DNA from: Warburgia ugandensis
Taxonomy: Eukaryota > Streptophyta > Magnoliopsida > Canellales > Canellaceae
Length of the DNA: 64,000 nucleotides
Direction of reading: 5' to 3'
Assembly (NCBI GenBank): GCA_035236585.1
Contig: CP141132.1
Coordinates: 63,461,880 to 63,525,879, forward strand
Shown one piece after another: positions 10,140-21,971 of the stretch. A model generated the notes under the pieces. That model was not told the origin of the DNA and searched no databases. It saw only the letters and a list, made by a program, of their open reading frames with translations. Both the position numbers and the translations under genes were made by a program. Each line of letters begins with the position of its first letter. Position 1 is the first letter of the stretch.

Positions 10140-12301
10140 TGGATGAGTTCAGGAAGTTTTACCAGAGCAATTTTTAATAAAGAATTCATGCAAGATTATA
10201 ATAAAGACTTTAGGGAATGGAATTTCAAAAAATTGTCTAATCAACTTAAAAATATAAAGACCATTATTTTGAACACCTATAGAGAACTCAACAACCATTA
10301 TTTTTTATTCCATGGTTCCTTAATCACTTTTTATCTAGAAAAGAATTTTCTTCAATACAACCTCCCATTGAATCTTTAAATCTCTTCAATAAACAAAGCA
10401 TGTGCAAACTTGAAACTTCTGCTTATTCTATATATTAATTTAATAATAAAATAGAACAATTAAACAAATAGTAGGATTTCAGTTAATAAAATTTGAAGAA
10501 GGTATTAAAAAGTTCTTTCATATATTGAAAGAGAACAAAAAAAGAAAATAAAAAACAGAAAAACCTTCAACTTCAATTGAACCACCAATAAAGTCTCCTC
10601 ATGAAGTCACTAATTTTAAACTAGAGGATGATTTTCATTAATTAATAATGGCAATTAAATAAGGCCTTGAATATTTAAAACCCAATACTCTTTCAATTCA
10701 AGGATTTGAAACTAAGTCAATACAACCTGAAAATGAAATTGAAATTAGTGAAGAGCATATTTCAGAAATATATATATATATATATATATATATTTGAAAC
10801 CAAAATGTTATAAATGCAAGGCCAATATTTAGAAGCAAATAAAATTTAAAAGATCCAAGAAGGCTGGATAGATTTTACTATAAGTGACCAACCCCGCTCA
10901 TGTCCTAATAGAAGAAAATAATGTATGTATTCAAAATGAATATAGGAAAATTCTATTTATGAATGGAACATTGATCATATGACCAAGAAACAAAATTTTC
11001 AAGTAATACATAGAATCTTAATGTATTCTATAGTTTGTAAACAAATAAATAATTCATATAGAGATATTGCTCATATGACTATATCATGATTCATTGGAAT
11101 TTTAAAAGGATGGTGGGATAATTGTCTCTCACCAATTCAACAAAATGAAATTTTAACAAAAGATAAACATGATCCTAATACAAGTGAACCTAAACAAGTG
11201 GCAGCTTATACATTAGTCGTCACTATAATAGTATACTTTACCAATAATATTAGTAATCCATATGATAATGTTCGAGCTTTGCTTTAAAACCTTAGATTTT
11301 CTACTTTTACTTACTTTAGGTGGTATAAGGATGTCTTTTTAGCTCTAGTTATTAACCTTCCAGATGCAAATCATAGTCATTGGCAATAAAAATTCATTGA
11401 AGATCTTCCTTATCTATTCGCTAAAAGAACTAAGCGAACCCTTAAAAACAAATATCAAGATAATATTGCTTATGATCAATTGACTTATAGGCAATTAATA
11501 TACACCTATATAAATAAAGGATTACTTTCTATAATGAAATAAAACTTAAAAATTAATTAAAAAGAGAAAGAATCACAGAGCAAAAGTAATTAGGGAAATT
11601 CTATAAACAATTTGGAATAGACATTCCTAAATAAAAAACACCTAGTAAAGGTAAGATAAGACAATACAAAATCATAAATATAAATATAAATGATATAAAG
11701 ATCCCAATAAATCACAAAAAAATAATAAATATTGTAGAAAGGATAAGTCCAAAATTAAGTGCTATCAATTAGAAAACTTGACCATTATGCCAGTAAATAT
11801 TATTAAAAAAATTTGAAGAACTAAAAATTAATGAAGGACTAAAGATATCCTTATGCAAAATAATGCTCAATTCTTTGAACTCTGAATTATCTGATATGTC
11901 TACTTATGAGTAATCTTCTTCTTAAAAAACTGAAGATTCTAATAGATCTTTTTGTAATGAAAAATGTAATATGATTAAAGGAGAAAAATCCACAGAATAT
12001 TGGAAAGTTATTGTTGAAATGAATAACTTGTTAGTAAATGTTTGACAAACCACAACAGTATTTAATTAATTTAGCCGATCAAATAGAAGATAAAAATTTA
12101 AAGAAAATAATACTTGAAAAACTGCCTAAAACAATTATTGAAGATGATTATAAGATACTAAACACTAATAAAGTATATAAGATGTCAAAAGTAACTCAAA
12201 GATTGAATAATAAACTAGTAACCTCTAATAGAATTACAATACAAGACTTAAAAAGAGAAATTAATTCTCTCAAAATAGAAATCTCTTTTCTAAAACATTA
12301 A
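10140..12301 (+). pseudogene. Caulimovirid coat protein and coiled-coil linker relic
   Basis: Fragments in shifting frames include an N-terminal piece with a DFREWNF motif (10,143-10,379), GILKGWWDN (about 11,095-11,125), and a KFIEDLPYLFAKR segment (about 11,390-11,430) typical of the capsid region. A degraded zinc knuckle follows near 11,755-11,810: CY then an HYASK-like remnant in another frame, with the last Cys lost. An 87-codon frame (12,038-12,301) then encodes a charged coiled-coil (VTIQDLK-like ITIQDLKREINSLK). This corresponds to the linker normally found between coat and protease in petuvirus-like caulimovirids. Confidence 0.65.
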
Positions 12302-12399
12302 AATATTTCAATAGAAAAGAGATTAAATGAACCAAAAAATCACAAGAAATTTGAAATTGGAGAAAGTTCTAAGGTAGAACAAATATAGTTAATGTCTTT

Positions 12400-14150
12400 G
12401 CCAAACTATCTAGCATCACTTCATAAAATAACTTCTCAAAAATAGTACATTAACATCACATTGGCAATTGGTACATAATGTTACTAAATAGATCTTATAA
12501 CTCTTATAGACAGTAGGGCTGACATAAGCTAGCATAAGAAGGATTAATACCAACCAAATATTTGAAAAATACTACTCAGAGTTTTACATTTGCAAGCAAT
12601 AATAAGCTCAAAATTAATTATAAGCTAACCAACTCTTTTTTCTATACTAATGACTTATCCAGTCCAACTTCATTTCTTCTTATCAAGGACTTGCATCTTC
12701 ATGTTATTCTGGGCCTATTTTTATAAAAATTAATGCTAATTTTAGAAATTGATCCTTTAAGAATATTTTTTTCCAAAGATAATAAACATTTTTATTTTTT
12801 ATTTACAACAAACCCAAAGACTCACTTGCTTAATGAAGTAAGAATAATTTTGTTAAAAGAAAAACAAATCAATTTTCTTCTTGAAGAAATCGCTTACCTT
12901 GATATTAAAAAGAATCTTCAAAATGATTTCATTTGGACAAAAGTCAAGGACCTGTTGATCACTTTTCTTAATGAATTGTGCAATGACTTACAAAATGCTT
13001 TTTAGAATAGAAAGAAACAAATTGTTGCTCTTCCATGTGGATATTAATTTAATGAGAAAAATATCCCTACAAAAGCAAGGCGAGTACAAATGAATGTCAA
13101 CTATCTTGTATTATGCAAGAATGAGATTAATGATTTCTTAGATAAAAAAAATTAATTAGAAAATCTTCATTGCCATGGAACTACACGTCATTCTATGTTA
13201 ATAAGTAGTAGAAAAAGAGTGAGGCAAGTCAAGATTGGTTATTAATTATAAACCTCTAAATAAAGCTCACAAATGAATTATATATATATATATATATATC
13301 ATATCTCTAATAAAAGAAATTGCTTAATAGATTACAAAATGCTCTAATCTTTTAGAAAATTTAAGCTCATGTCAGGATACTGGCAAATTCATTTCAAAGG
13401 AATGAACAAGTATAAAAATGCCTTCATTATTCCTTTTGGTCATTTTGAATGGAATATTATGTCTTTTGGTTTAAAAAATGCTCCTTTTGAATTTCAGAAT
13501 ATTATGAATGATATCTTCAATCCTATACTCAATTTATTATCTCTTATATCGATGATGTTCTTATTTTTTTCAAAATAAATAGATCAACATTTTAAACATT
13601 TACAAGTTTTTAAATGGCTTGTGAAGACAAATGGTTTTGTTTTGTCACTCCAAAGATTAAGCAGTCTCAAGAAGAAGTTACATTTATGAGACATAACATT
13701 TGTCATGGAAAAATATTTCCAATCAATAGGACATTAAATTTGCTTCTAAATTTCTAGATGAAATTACTGATCTTAAGCAATTACAAAGATTTTTAGGATC
13801 TTTAAATTATATTGTAGCTTATCATCAGAACCTTGCTAAGAATACTCCTATTCTTTATTGCAATCTTAAGAATGCAAAACCACAAACTGCTAAACATGTC
13901 AAAGTAGTTCAAAAGATAAAATCTACAGTACACAAATTTCTTTGCCTCAATCTAGCAAATATTGACTGGTATAAATTCATTGAGATTGATGCTTCTAATA
14001 TTGGTTTTGGTAGGTATTTTGAAAGCAAGAAAATCTTGAAACTAATAAGGAGAATTAGTCAACTTTTATTCTACAAAATACTTAAAGAAGCACTCTACAA
14101 TAGGAAAGTCAACTAAATGGAGAATGTTCTAAACCAACTATCTTTGGAAA
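12400..14150 (+). pseudogene. Caulimovirid protease, reverse transcriptase and RNase H relic
   Basis: The protease remnant shows LIDSRAD near 12,500 (active-site DSG changed to DSR) and a VILGL end near 12,705-12,720. RT starts about 13,020. A clear palm segment (GYWQIHFKG...FGLKNAPFEFQ, 13,369-13,510) is followed, after a frameshift, by a YIDD box encoded at 13,545-13,556. The connection (DLKQLQRFLGSLNY, about 13,772-13,813) leads to the RNase H start (FIEIDASNIGFG, about 13,976-14,011). Stops interrupt all of these. No integrase follows, which separates this from Ty3 retrotransposons with similar RT. Confidence 0.8.
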
Positions 14151-15580
14151 GTGGAAAAAACAATAAATACTCCTTAGAAAAAAATTAAAGAGGTAATGAC
14201 CTCCTCTCCTAAAAGTTATCTTTAGAAAAGATTTAAAGACAATATCCTTAATCTCAATTACAATGATTCTTAATTTTGTAAATCAAACAATCCTTGGGAT
14301 GTTGCAGTAAGATATATGCAAATGAACACCTATCCAATAAAGGCAAGGAAGCACCAAATGGTGATAGATCAATTACTCCAAGATATTAATGCAATGGAAA
14401 CAATCCATTACTATAATACAAACCACACTACTATCAATTTTAATATGTGTCATCCAAAGAATTATTTTTCCTTACGAATGAGGACTTAATGCTCATGAGA
14501 CCAAAGGGGTCAACAAAATTAAGGAGCAAAGTTCCCTTACAAGTATTAGGATTATATCGATGCAATGCATCTTAGAGTGTAACTGGAAAACATTAGAGTA
14601 AGCACTTGTGATTTATCTGAATGAATCCTCACATTGCTTCTAAGGGAGTTCTAGCCTGATTCTTTAATTGGTGAAAACATGTTGAACTTACTCTGGAAAT
14701 ATTACTAGGAAATTTAAAGCATCTTTATAATGAATGAGTTGAATTTGGCCCTCAAATTTATAGATACCCTCCAATGAATTAATAGATGGACAATGTGAAT
14801 TTCTATTTTTTTCACTAAATTTGATATTCCCTGGATATGAAAATGGTCCATGGCATAGGAAAATGATGAGTTGAATGTACATAAACTTAAAAGAACATAT
14901 TTTAATAAATGATGGTCGAAATTTGACTCAGATGGCAAGGCAAAAGAAATTGCTTAAGCAATTCAGTCTAATAAGACTACTTTGGAAAATATTTCAGCCC
15001 TCAATTCTTCTTCCTTAATTGAAGAAATCAAGAAAATGCTCCAATGAAAATATCCAACAAATTCAAAAGACCAAATTCTAATTAAATGTTTAGATTATAC
15101 AAAAAATCAAATTATGATTTCTTTCAATATTCAAGCTGAGAAGAACTTAGCAGAAGCATTGTCAACTAAAACAAAGTCAAAAGATGATCTTTTTGGATGA
15201 ATGCTTCAAGACAGCCAAAACCCTAATGAAGAAGAAATTAATTTTTAAGCCTACTTCGATACATTAATGACATTGCTGCCACAATTACTCCAATCCAAAA
15301 ATGACAAAAGAAAGGCATCTGAAAAGAAGGACATCATTGAATTTCAGACTTATTTGAAGCAACAGTTATTAAAAACTTACTTTTAGTGAAATGACTATAC
15401 CAACAATCGTGAAAAAAAGGAATCTCTTTCCAAAAGCAACTTTAATAAAGGTGACAATGATCATCAACAATTATTCTTTAGCAATTTTGCAAGGAAATCT
15501 CATTTATGCCAATGTTATCTTTAGTTTAGTCAATTTTTGTCTCATGAATTATTGTAATAGATTTCAAATGTTGTAAAGTT
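14150..15580 (+). pseudogene. Downstream caulimovirid ORF relic
   Basis: After RNase H, a conserved stretch begins EVMTSSP and includes NNPWDVAVRYMQM (about 14,285-14,325). The same stretch is present in both partial copies further right, which shows it is part of the viral unit. The remainder (for example 15,090-15,370) is lysine-rich and stop-laden. Its function is unknown; some caulimovirid genera carry an extra ORF here. The 61-codon frame at 15,391-15,576 lies at its end. Confidence 0.5.
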
Positions 15581-15809
15581 AGCATGCTATTGTATATTGT
15601 AAGTGTGTGTGTTGGGGCATCACCTGTCTTTTGCCCTTGGTTTCTTAGTCTCTTAGTTTCTCTCTTGTTATCCTCCCCTGTAATCTTTCCCACTTTCTCA
15701 ATAAATCACTCTTTGTTTGATCATTTGGACTAGCTAAAGGTGACCTTTGCATGAGAGTCTCATCAATTCTATAAGTTCGTTTTTTACTTCTCTTTCTCGG
15801 TCCCCCATT
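15581..15809 (+). other. Probable viral non-coding region
   Basis: A T/C-rich, ORF-poor stretch sits between the last viral ORF and the inverted partial copy. It contains ttctcaataaatcactc (AATAAA near 15,701). It may be the intergenic/polyadenylation region of the pararetrovirus, but no terminal redundancy with the left end was found. Confidence 0.35.
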
Positions 15810-16605
15810 GGTTCTCTAGTAATATTTCTAAAGTAGGTCTAACATGTTTTCACCAATGAAAGAATCTAGCTGGAACTCCCTTAGAGGCAATGTGATGGTT
15901 CATTTGAATAAAGCACAAATGTTACCTCTGATGGTTTTCCAGATACATTGTGAGACACATGTTGGTATAATCCTAATAATTGCAAGGGAACCTTGTCCCT
16001 TTAATTTTGACTCATTTGGTCTCATGAGCATTATGTCCCCATTCTTGAGGAAAAATAATTTTTTGGATAACACACTTATTAAAATTGATAGTAGTGTGAT
16101 CCATATTATATTAATGAATTATTTTCATTGTATTAATATCTTAGAGTAATTGGTTCACCATTCGCAGTTTGCATGACTTTGTTAGAGAGGAGCTCATTTG
16201 CATATATCTGACCACAACATCTCAAGGATTTTCTGCGTCACAATATTGAGAATCATTGCAATTGATTTTAAGGATCCCATCTTTGAATATTTTCTAAAGA
16301 TAATTTTCAAAAGAGGAGGTCATCACCTCTTTAATTGTTTTTTGAGGAGAAAATTATTGTTTTGAAGCATTTTTTAAAGATAACAGGGTCAAAACATTTT
16401 TTGTTTTGATTGGGGGAAAGTCATTGAGGTCAGTTATTTGTTTTCCCTTTTCAAGGAGTGCTCTTCCATGACCTCGAATGTTACCCTGGCCGAGTCTTTC
16501 TATACCTCCAATCATATGCCCTGTAAGAATTTCATGAGTTAGAAAATCATGGAGAGAATTATATACACCTTTGATATATTCGATGTCAAAATTGAAAAGA
16601 AGCAT
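15810..16605 (-). pseudogene. Partial pararetrovirus copy, inverted
   Basis: Read on the minus strand it starts at the RNase H end (NFDIEYIKGVYNSLHDFLTH, 16,590 downward). It continues through the VMTSS and YMQM stretches to sequence matching 14,640-14,710 of the main copy (gtgaaaacatgttRRac...gaaatattactag). It therefore covers the RNase H C-terminus and the first ~550 bp of the downstream ORF. An open 83-codon frame remains at 16,354-16,605. Confidence 0.8.
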
Positions 16606-17165
16606 TCTACAATAAAAAAGAAAATGCTTCCAATTGTTAAGTGTATTTCAAAATTTCAAGATGATCTTTTAAATCAAAAGTTTCTTCTCAGAATTGATTG
16701 TAGTGCTAATAAACAAATTAACAAAAAACATGTTAAAATATTTTTCAAAGAAAATTTCTGCAGGATGGTAAACACAATTGTCTATATTCAATTTTAACAT
16801 CAAATATATCAAAGGTGAATATAATTCTCTACTTGATTTCTAACTCATCATGAATTCTTATAAGACACATGAATAGGTTAGAGGAAGACCCAGCCATAGT
16901 AATATATAAGGCCATGGAAGAGTACTCCCTAAAAAGGAAAAACAAATAATTGGCCTTAATGACTTTCCCCTAATTAAAACAAAAAATATTCTGACCTAAT
17001 TATCTTTGAAAAATATTCCAAAACAAGAGGTAATGACCTCCTCTCCCCAAAATTATCTTCATAAGAGATTCAAGGATAATATTCCTAATATCAATTGCAA
17101 TGATTCTCAATATTGTGATTGGAACAATCCTTGGGATGTTGCTATCAGATATATGCAAACAAACC
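16549..17165 (+). pseudogene. Partial pararetrovirus copy, plus strand
   Basis: It encodes an RNase H middle segment (KKHSTIKKKMLPIVKCISKF, about 16,596-16,655; also RIDCSANKQ). After frameshifts it gives YIKGEYNSLLDF (about 16,800-16,845), then the EVMTSSPQNYL...NNPWDVAIRYMQ stretch up to 17,160. The (GT)n/(CT)n microsatellite begins immediately after and truncates the copy. Confidence 0.8.
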
Positions 17166-17168
17166 ATA

Positions 17169-17220
17169 TATGTGTGTGTGTGTGTGTGTGCGTGTTTGTG
17201 TATCTACCCCAAACTTGTTT

Positions 17221-17308
<88 letters not shown>
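17169..17308. repeat. Compound microsatellite (GT)n then (CT)n
   Basis: A (TG)n tract (about 17,169-17,192, with a CG interruption) is followed by a spacer and a perfect (CT)n run at 17,224-17,308 (85 bp). Serine-leucine-repeat ORFs called across it are artefacts. Confidence 0.95.
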
Positions 17309-17310
<2 letters not shown>

Positions 17311-17818
17311 CTATTTGTCTAATAAGCAAAGTTTAAGCACAATGTAGTAAACGAAATTAGAAGAAACGCTAATTAGGCAACTCAATTCATTAGAGAAGAA
17401 AAGAATGTTTGTTTTGTTACATAGGGTTTGTATTCATCATTTGACGCTTCTAAGCCATTGATACACTGTGAAACTTGGACTTTTAGCCCAACACATAGGT
17501 TTGGATTGTTCTAAATTTGGTGCATAATTCATTCATAGGAGTATCCACTTGATGGATGGTAATGATCATAGAAAGTGTAAGGCCCACTCGTGCTCTTGTC
17601 CCCTACTATTTCAAAGTAAAAGACACTCATCCATCAAAGCTTTGATTCAATTGCTGGAATCCAATATATAGAACTATTGTACCACTCAAAGACATATTTT
17701 GTCTTCAACAAAAAGAATAGGTAAAATTATAACTAATCCCCTCAACAACCACACATTCAAAGACATTTTTCGTCCAATTGTTCATTTGTCAAATGTAAAC
17801 CCTCCCCACCGCTCACTA

Positions 17819-17850
17819 ATGTATGTATGTATGTATGTATGTATGTATGT
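17819..17850. repeat. (ATGT)n microsatellite
   Basis: Eight tandem ATGT units. The MYVCMYVCMYV translations over it have no meaning. Confidence 0.95.
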
Positions 17851-20714
17851 CTCATTATCCGACTCCTCTCTATTTTTCTATCAAAATCACTTAAGGAAGT
17901 ATCTAATGGGTCCCATTGGACTCCATCTTATTCTTGTTTTGCCCAAGTTAATGTTCCCTTCATGAGGGTTGAAATGTTGACTGAGTTTTTAGGTTTTTGT
18001 GGGAGTAGAAGGTAGGTTTATAACAATTTGAAGGGAGAAATGATATGTGGTGAATGGATTTTTGTGGGTTGCATGATTGACTGATTAAAACCCCCAACTT
18101 TTAGAGATTGATTAAAGAGATTGTGGCTGACATCAAAGGTAGAAGTGAGTTTAATGTGTCTAAAAGTTCTTTTTGAAAGTTAGGTCATTGTTTGAGATAT
18201 TTAGGACAAATTTTGTGATTATTTATATTTTATCGTGGGGTTTTTCAAAAAAGTATGTTTGTCAGATAGTGCTGAGTTTGGAAAAAAAGTCATGAAGATT
18301 CATGATGCGCATATTTGTTTGTTATACTTATAGTGACCCATGCATGTCTTTAAATTGTTTATGATATGTTGATAACTTTTTTTGTTTTTTATGAGCATGT
18401 ATTGGCTACAGTAGATTTCTCCTACTTTAGATATGAGCCTTGGTACTTGTAGTCTTATATCTTTTATGTTCTTGATGTTTAGTAGATTAAGGATGAAGTA
18501 AAGGTTTTGTATAGTGCCTAGTGTGTTTTTGTCTTTATTCTTCATTGTTCACTCAGTGACTTTTGTTTTTGGTGCCACTATTGATTGCTTATGTAAGATA
18601 TATAGGACATGATCATCATCTTACATTATGGATGTCATTTTGAAAATATCTCTAGTATAAGATCTATTGTCAGTAAGGATGAACACTAAGACCCAATTTA
18701 CTATCAACCATGCACTTGAAGGAAAAGTTAAAATTAGGTTACATTATGAACATTTCTATTAGATATATGAAAATCAAGGAATGGAAAATAGATTGACATT
18801 ATTAGCCACGGATGATGAATATATATAGCATGAATTAGACTCAGAAGTGACTGATAGATAGCTAATATCTCATAATATCCCATCCCTACCACTACAAGGG
18901 GAAGCATGAATGAGTAAAGTTTATGGCCTAATGAGTGTATTGAAGTGCTAGTTAGTCTAAATAAGGTTAGTCAAGTGCCATAGGTTCAAGAGAAATATTG
19001 TGACGTGCTAGAGGTGGTAGAAAGGCCCACTAAGGTGACTAATGAATTTCCTAAGGTGCATTAAAAGGACCATGAACAAGTGCTAATGAGCATAAGACAA
19101 AGAAGCTACTTGTGAGGTGTGAAAGAATGCATGCAATTAGAGCCAAGGTTGTTTCCACAATGTAACTAAAAGATCATTGACACAAGCATCTACTGTTATA
19201 TCTCCGAGTCAAGGTGCTTGGACCATTAGAAGCTAGAGCTAAGGTGTTTAGCAATGCATCTCAAAGGCTATTAACACAAGTATCTACTGTGGTGTCTTAG
19301 CGCAAGGTGGTTGGACCATTACTAGCCATAGCCAAGGTATTGCAAGCAATGCAACTCAAGGGCCACTAACACATGCATCTACTATTGCATTAGTAAGACA
19401 ATATCAATCAGTCTTTTGAAAAAGGCCTACTGTTGGCTCTAGATGAGTATACTTTCATGAAATGTGCTTTTTACTATTCAAGAACTTGGGGCTGGGAAAT
19501 CATGAAAGGGGTCATTTTGGGTCTTTCATAGGAACTTAGGGCTTGTATACTTTCATCGAATGTGCCTATTGTGTTTTCAATCTTTATTTGTGTCTATGAC
19601 TGTATACTGAACTTTTGCTCAATTAATGGAAGGTGGTTTTTTATTTCTTTCTTTTCTTTCTTGAATGCATAGTAAAAGGCTTCTACTTACTTATAAGTAC
19701 ATATGGTTCAATGTAGTCATCCTTTCTACATAATGGATTGGATTGAGCTCACTTGCCAATCATATTGAGGTAAGACTTCAAGATTAATGACCTCGTTTGC
19801 ATTGTGCTAAACAATATCCTAGGATATACAACTAACTTATCAAACTCTCAATTGCCCTTGTTACAGGCATTTCTAAAATTTACTAGTCATAGATGACAGT
19901 CTGAATTGTCCGACTTCTATTTGAAAGCATACTGAGCTCACATTTGTATAGGAACCCATGCTACGATAATGTGATGGTTTTAAGCCAATGAGACAGTTTT
20001 AGGGTCTTAGCTCATTGAGATGCTTCTAAGCTCTTAGGTCACTAGCATAAGGAGATGCTTTAGTATTTGCAAGCACTAGTCTGTTTTAGCTGCTTTAGTC
20101 TTATTCCCATACTTCAATTCACTACCTTTCCTATTTTTCAATCAATTAGAGGGGAGTAATATATGAAGAATAAATATCAAGAGAAGAAAATTTAATTTTA
20201 TTTGCAGTTTTATTTGTCCAATATCACATTGGTTCATTATCAACATTTGCAATTTTAATTTTGTTCCTCTTTGAATGTGATATTCAATACACAGAGCATT
20301 CTAGGCTTCGTAGCCCATTACATTCAAGCTAGTATAGAACAACCCCAACAATAAAGCTCATCTTCTCAACCTATAACCCATTATATTCAAACCAGTACAA
20401 CAAAAAAAATGTCCGCATGCTAACCCACATCACCTCCTAGCAACCCTACAAAAATCCTTACCAACAGGACCAACAAAGTCAGACAATCACAATGAATTTC
20501 TGCATTGTCTTCAACCTCTATTTACTATACCAAACTCTCTCAATCACGTGTCATCTATTACTTCTGCACAGCAGACCCAACTGCTGTGAGCATTGTGATC
20601 TCACTTCATCTTCATTAACAAGATTATACTAGTGCCAAGACCCACAACTCTTAGATAACGAGCAGCCATAATACAGCTTGCCCTTAATGAATTTCAACTT
20701 AAGCACAGTTGCTC
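17851..20714. other. No recognisable gene
   Basis: AT-rich, stop-laden DNA between the viral cluster and the next ORF. It holds the 95-bp tandem repeat listed separately. A degenerate mobile element could lie here but no termini or coding motifs were found. Confidence 0.35.
19139..19400. repeat. Degenerate tandem repeat, about 95 bp, three units
   Basis: Three units share a gagcYaaggt start and a ...aacacaagYatctactgt core. The core recurs at about 19,181, 19,275 and 19,370, a period of 94-95 bp. Divergence between units is high. Confidence 0.65.
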
Positions 20715-21062
20715 CTATACGGCAGTTAGCGGTTCAAGAATGTTTGCCGTGGTGCATAATTGGATTAGTTGGATTAACAAGATGAAGCCATTTGACTGAG
20801 TGAGGGAGCTTCTGATGTTCTTCAACCCCCAATTTCTACGACTGTAGATATCAGCTGGTGAACAAGAAACCATCGATATGGAACATTGATCTATGATTTG
20901 GGTATTATCAAAGCACTGAAAGAAGCTCGATTTGTAATAGTCAAACGCAACATCTGGGTTGTGCAACTTGGGGAAATCAGTGCAGCGGACAAACCCTAGC
21001 CCAATTGGTTTTCTCCTTGTAACTGTCCACACATTGGCAGGAAAATGAAGTGGCGTCCCCAT
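20715..21062 (-). CDS. Hypothetical 115-residue ORF
   Basis: An uninterrupted frame with an ATG at 21,060-21,062 and a balanced, protein-like composition (RRKPIGLGFVRCTDFPKLHN..., five Cys, a CSPADIYSRRNWG segment). Its GC level is higher than the flanking DNA. No domain is recognised, and no signal peptide or clear membrane segment is seen apart from a hydrophobic ILLIQLIQLC near the C-terminus. It lies about 0.9 kb downstream of the seven-transmembrane gene on the same strand. It could be an orphan gene, a gene fragment or a chance ORF. Confidence 0.3.
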   Translation of the reverse strand: MGTPLHFPANVWTVTRRKPIGLGFVRCTDFPKLHNPDVAFDYYKSSFFQCFDNTQIIDQCSISMVSCSPADIYSRRNWGLKNIRSSLTQSNGFILLIQLIQLCTTANILEPLTAV

Positions 21063-21971
21063 GAAACAACCACACTTTTCTATGAGTGATTTTGACGGAA
21101 AAACATACAGAATGGGGGCAGTGAGATAGGTATGTTAGTTAGAGGGGGCAAAATTTTAAAAACAAGCGGTAGTTAAGGGAATCTGGCAATAATTCTCCCA
21201 AAAGAATATTCTGATAATAACTACAATCACTTTGCATAAGCTCAGATTTGCTGTTTAGGAAAATGCTAATATAGGCTCTTATAATAGTGACTTATTATAT
21301 GCTAGTATCTCCATAATGAGAACTTACCACACTCCTATAAGAAGAGCCTCTTGATAAAATTAGTGTTTTCTAACCACTAAATCTACGAGTGTTTTCACTT
21401 CCAGCAGATTGTAGTTACTGCCAGTGGCTCCTGGAGGAAATGATAGATCTTGTTTCTGCAATCAGCATATGCACTTTTCTTTCTTCTTTAGTATTTATTG
21501 AAGTGGTACATCGACGGACTGAAATGAACCCAGCTCTCAATCTCCATTCTGTAGGGAGTATAGTGCCACCATCCTATTCTGAATATTGGAATATAGAGGT
21601 AGTAAATGCTTACAAATGATTGAATGAGGTTGAATCTCAAAAGGAAAGATCACATGTGCTCAGTGAACAAAAATAATACTAAAATGCCAAAATGAAGATA
21701 TATGAAAGAGATATACGCATAAAACTTAGGCTATTATCTTTGGTATATTATTCACACTTCCATAGATAAGGCAACAGATTCTAGCCCATGGTCCCCTCCG
21801 ATTGCCATTTTAATTTACTTTGGCTGCCAACACATGAGGCTAATTATGAATTCCATATTCTTAACTGACGTTCGGCCACCCAGGAGAGACGTGACAAATG
21901 CAGTTATCTTGCTAGTGAGCCACTGAATTGATTGTTTAGAGATGTATCTAACTGATTTAACTGATAATGTG
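21063..21971. other. 3' flank of the seven-transmembrane gene
   Basis: No supported gene. On the minus strand a possible poly(A) signal (AATAAA) is present near 21,493-21,498, about 475 bp beyond the stop. A 76-codon plus-strand frame at 21,389-21,619 shows no family features and is antisense to the presumed 3' untranslated region. Confidence 0.35.

Larger units (their letters stand above)
9236..17165. mobile_element. Endogenous pararetrovirus (Caulimoviridae) cluster, decayed
   Basis: One nearly full-length plus-strand copy (about 9236-15,580) shows, in order, relics of a movement protein, coat protein, coiled-coil linker, aspartic protease, reverse transcriptase, RNase H and a downstream ORF. 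Two partial copies follow: minus strand at 15,810-16,605 and plus strand at 16,549-17,165. There are no LTRs and no integrase, as expected for caulimovirids that entered by illegitimate recombination. Every ORF is broken by stops and frameshifts, so it cannot encode a virus. The gene order and coat-protein and linker style resemble the petuvirus/florendovirus side of the family. Genus is not resolved. Confidence 0.85.

Noticed and set aside
15581-15809. Possible LTR of a retrotransposon at the end of the viral region
   Set aside because: No matching sequence at the left end (9.0-9.3 kb) and no TSD; the unit lacks an integrase, so a pararetrovirus fits better.
17006-17347. ORFs of 67-113 codons with long Ser-Leu repeats
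   Set aside because: They are translations of the (CT)n and (GT)n microsatellites; only the first ~50 codons carry real, viral-derived, sequence.
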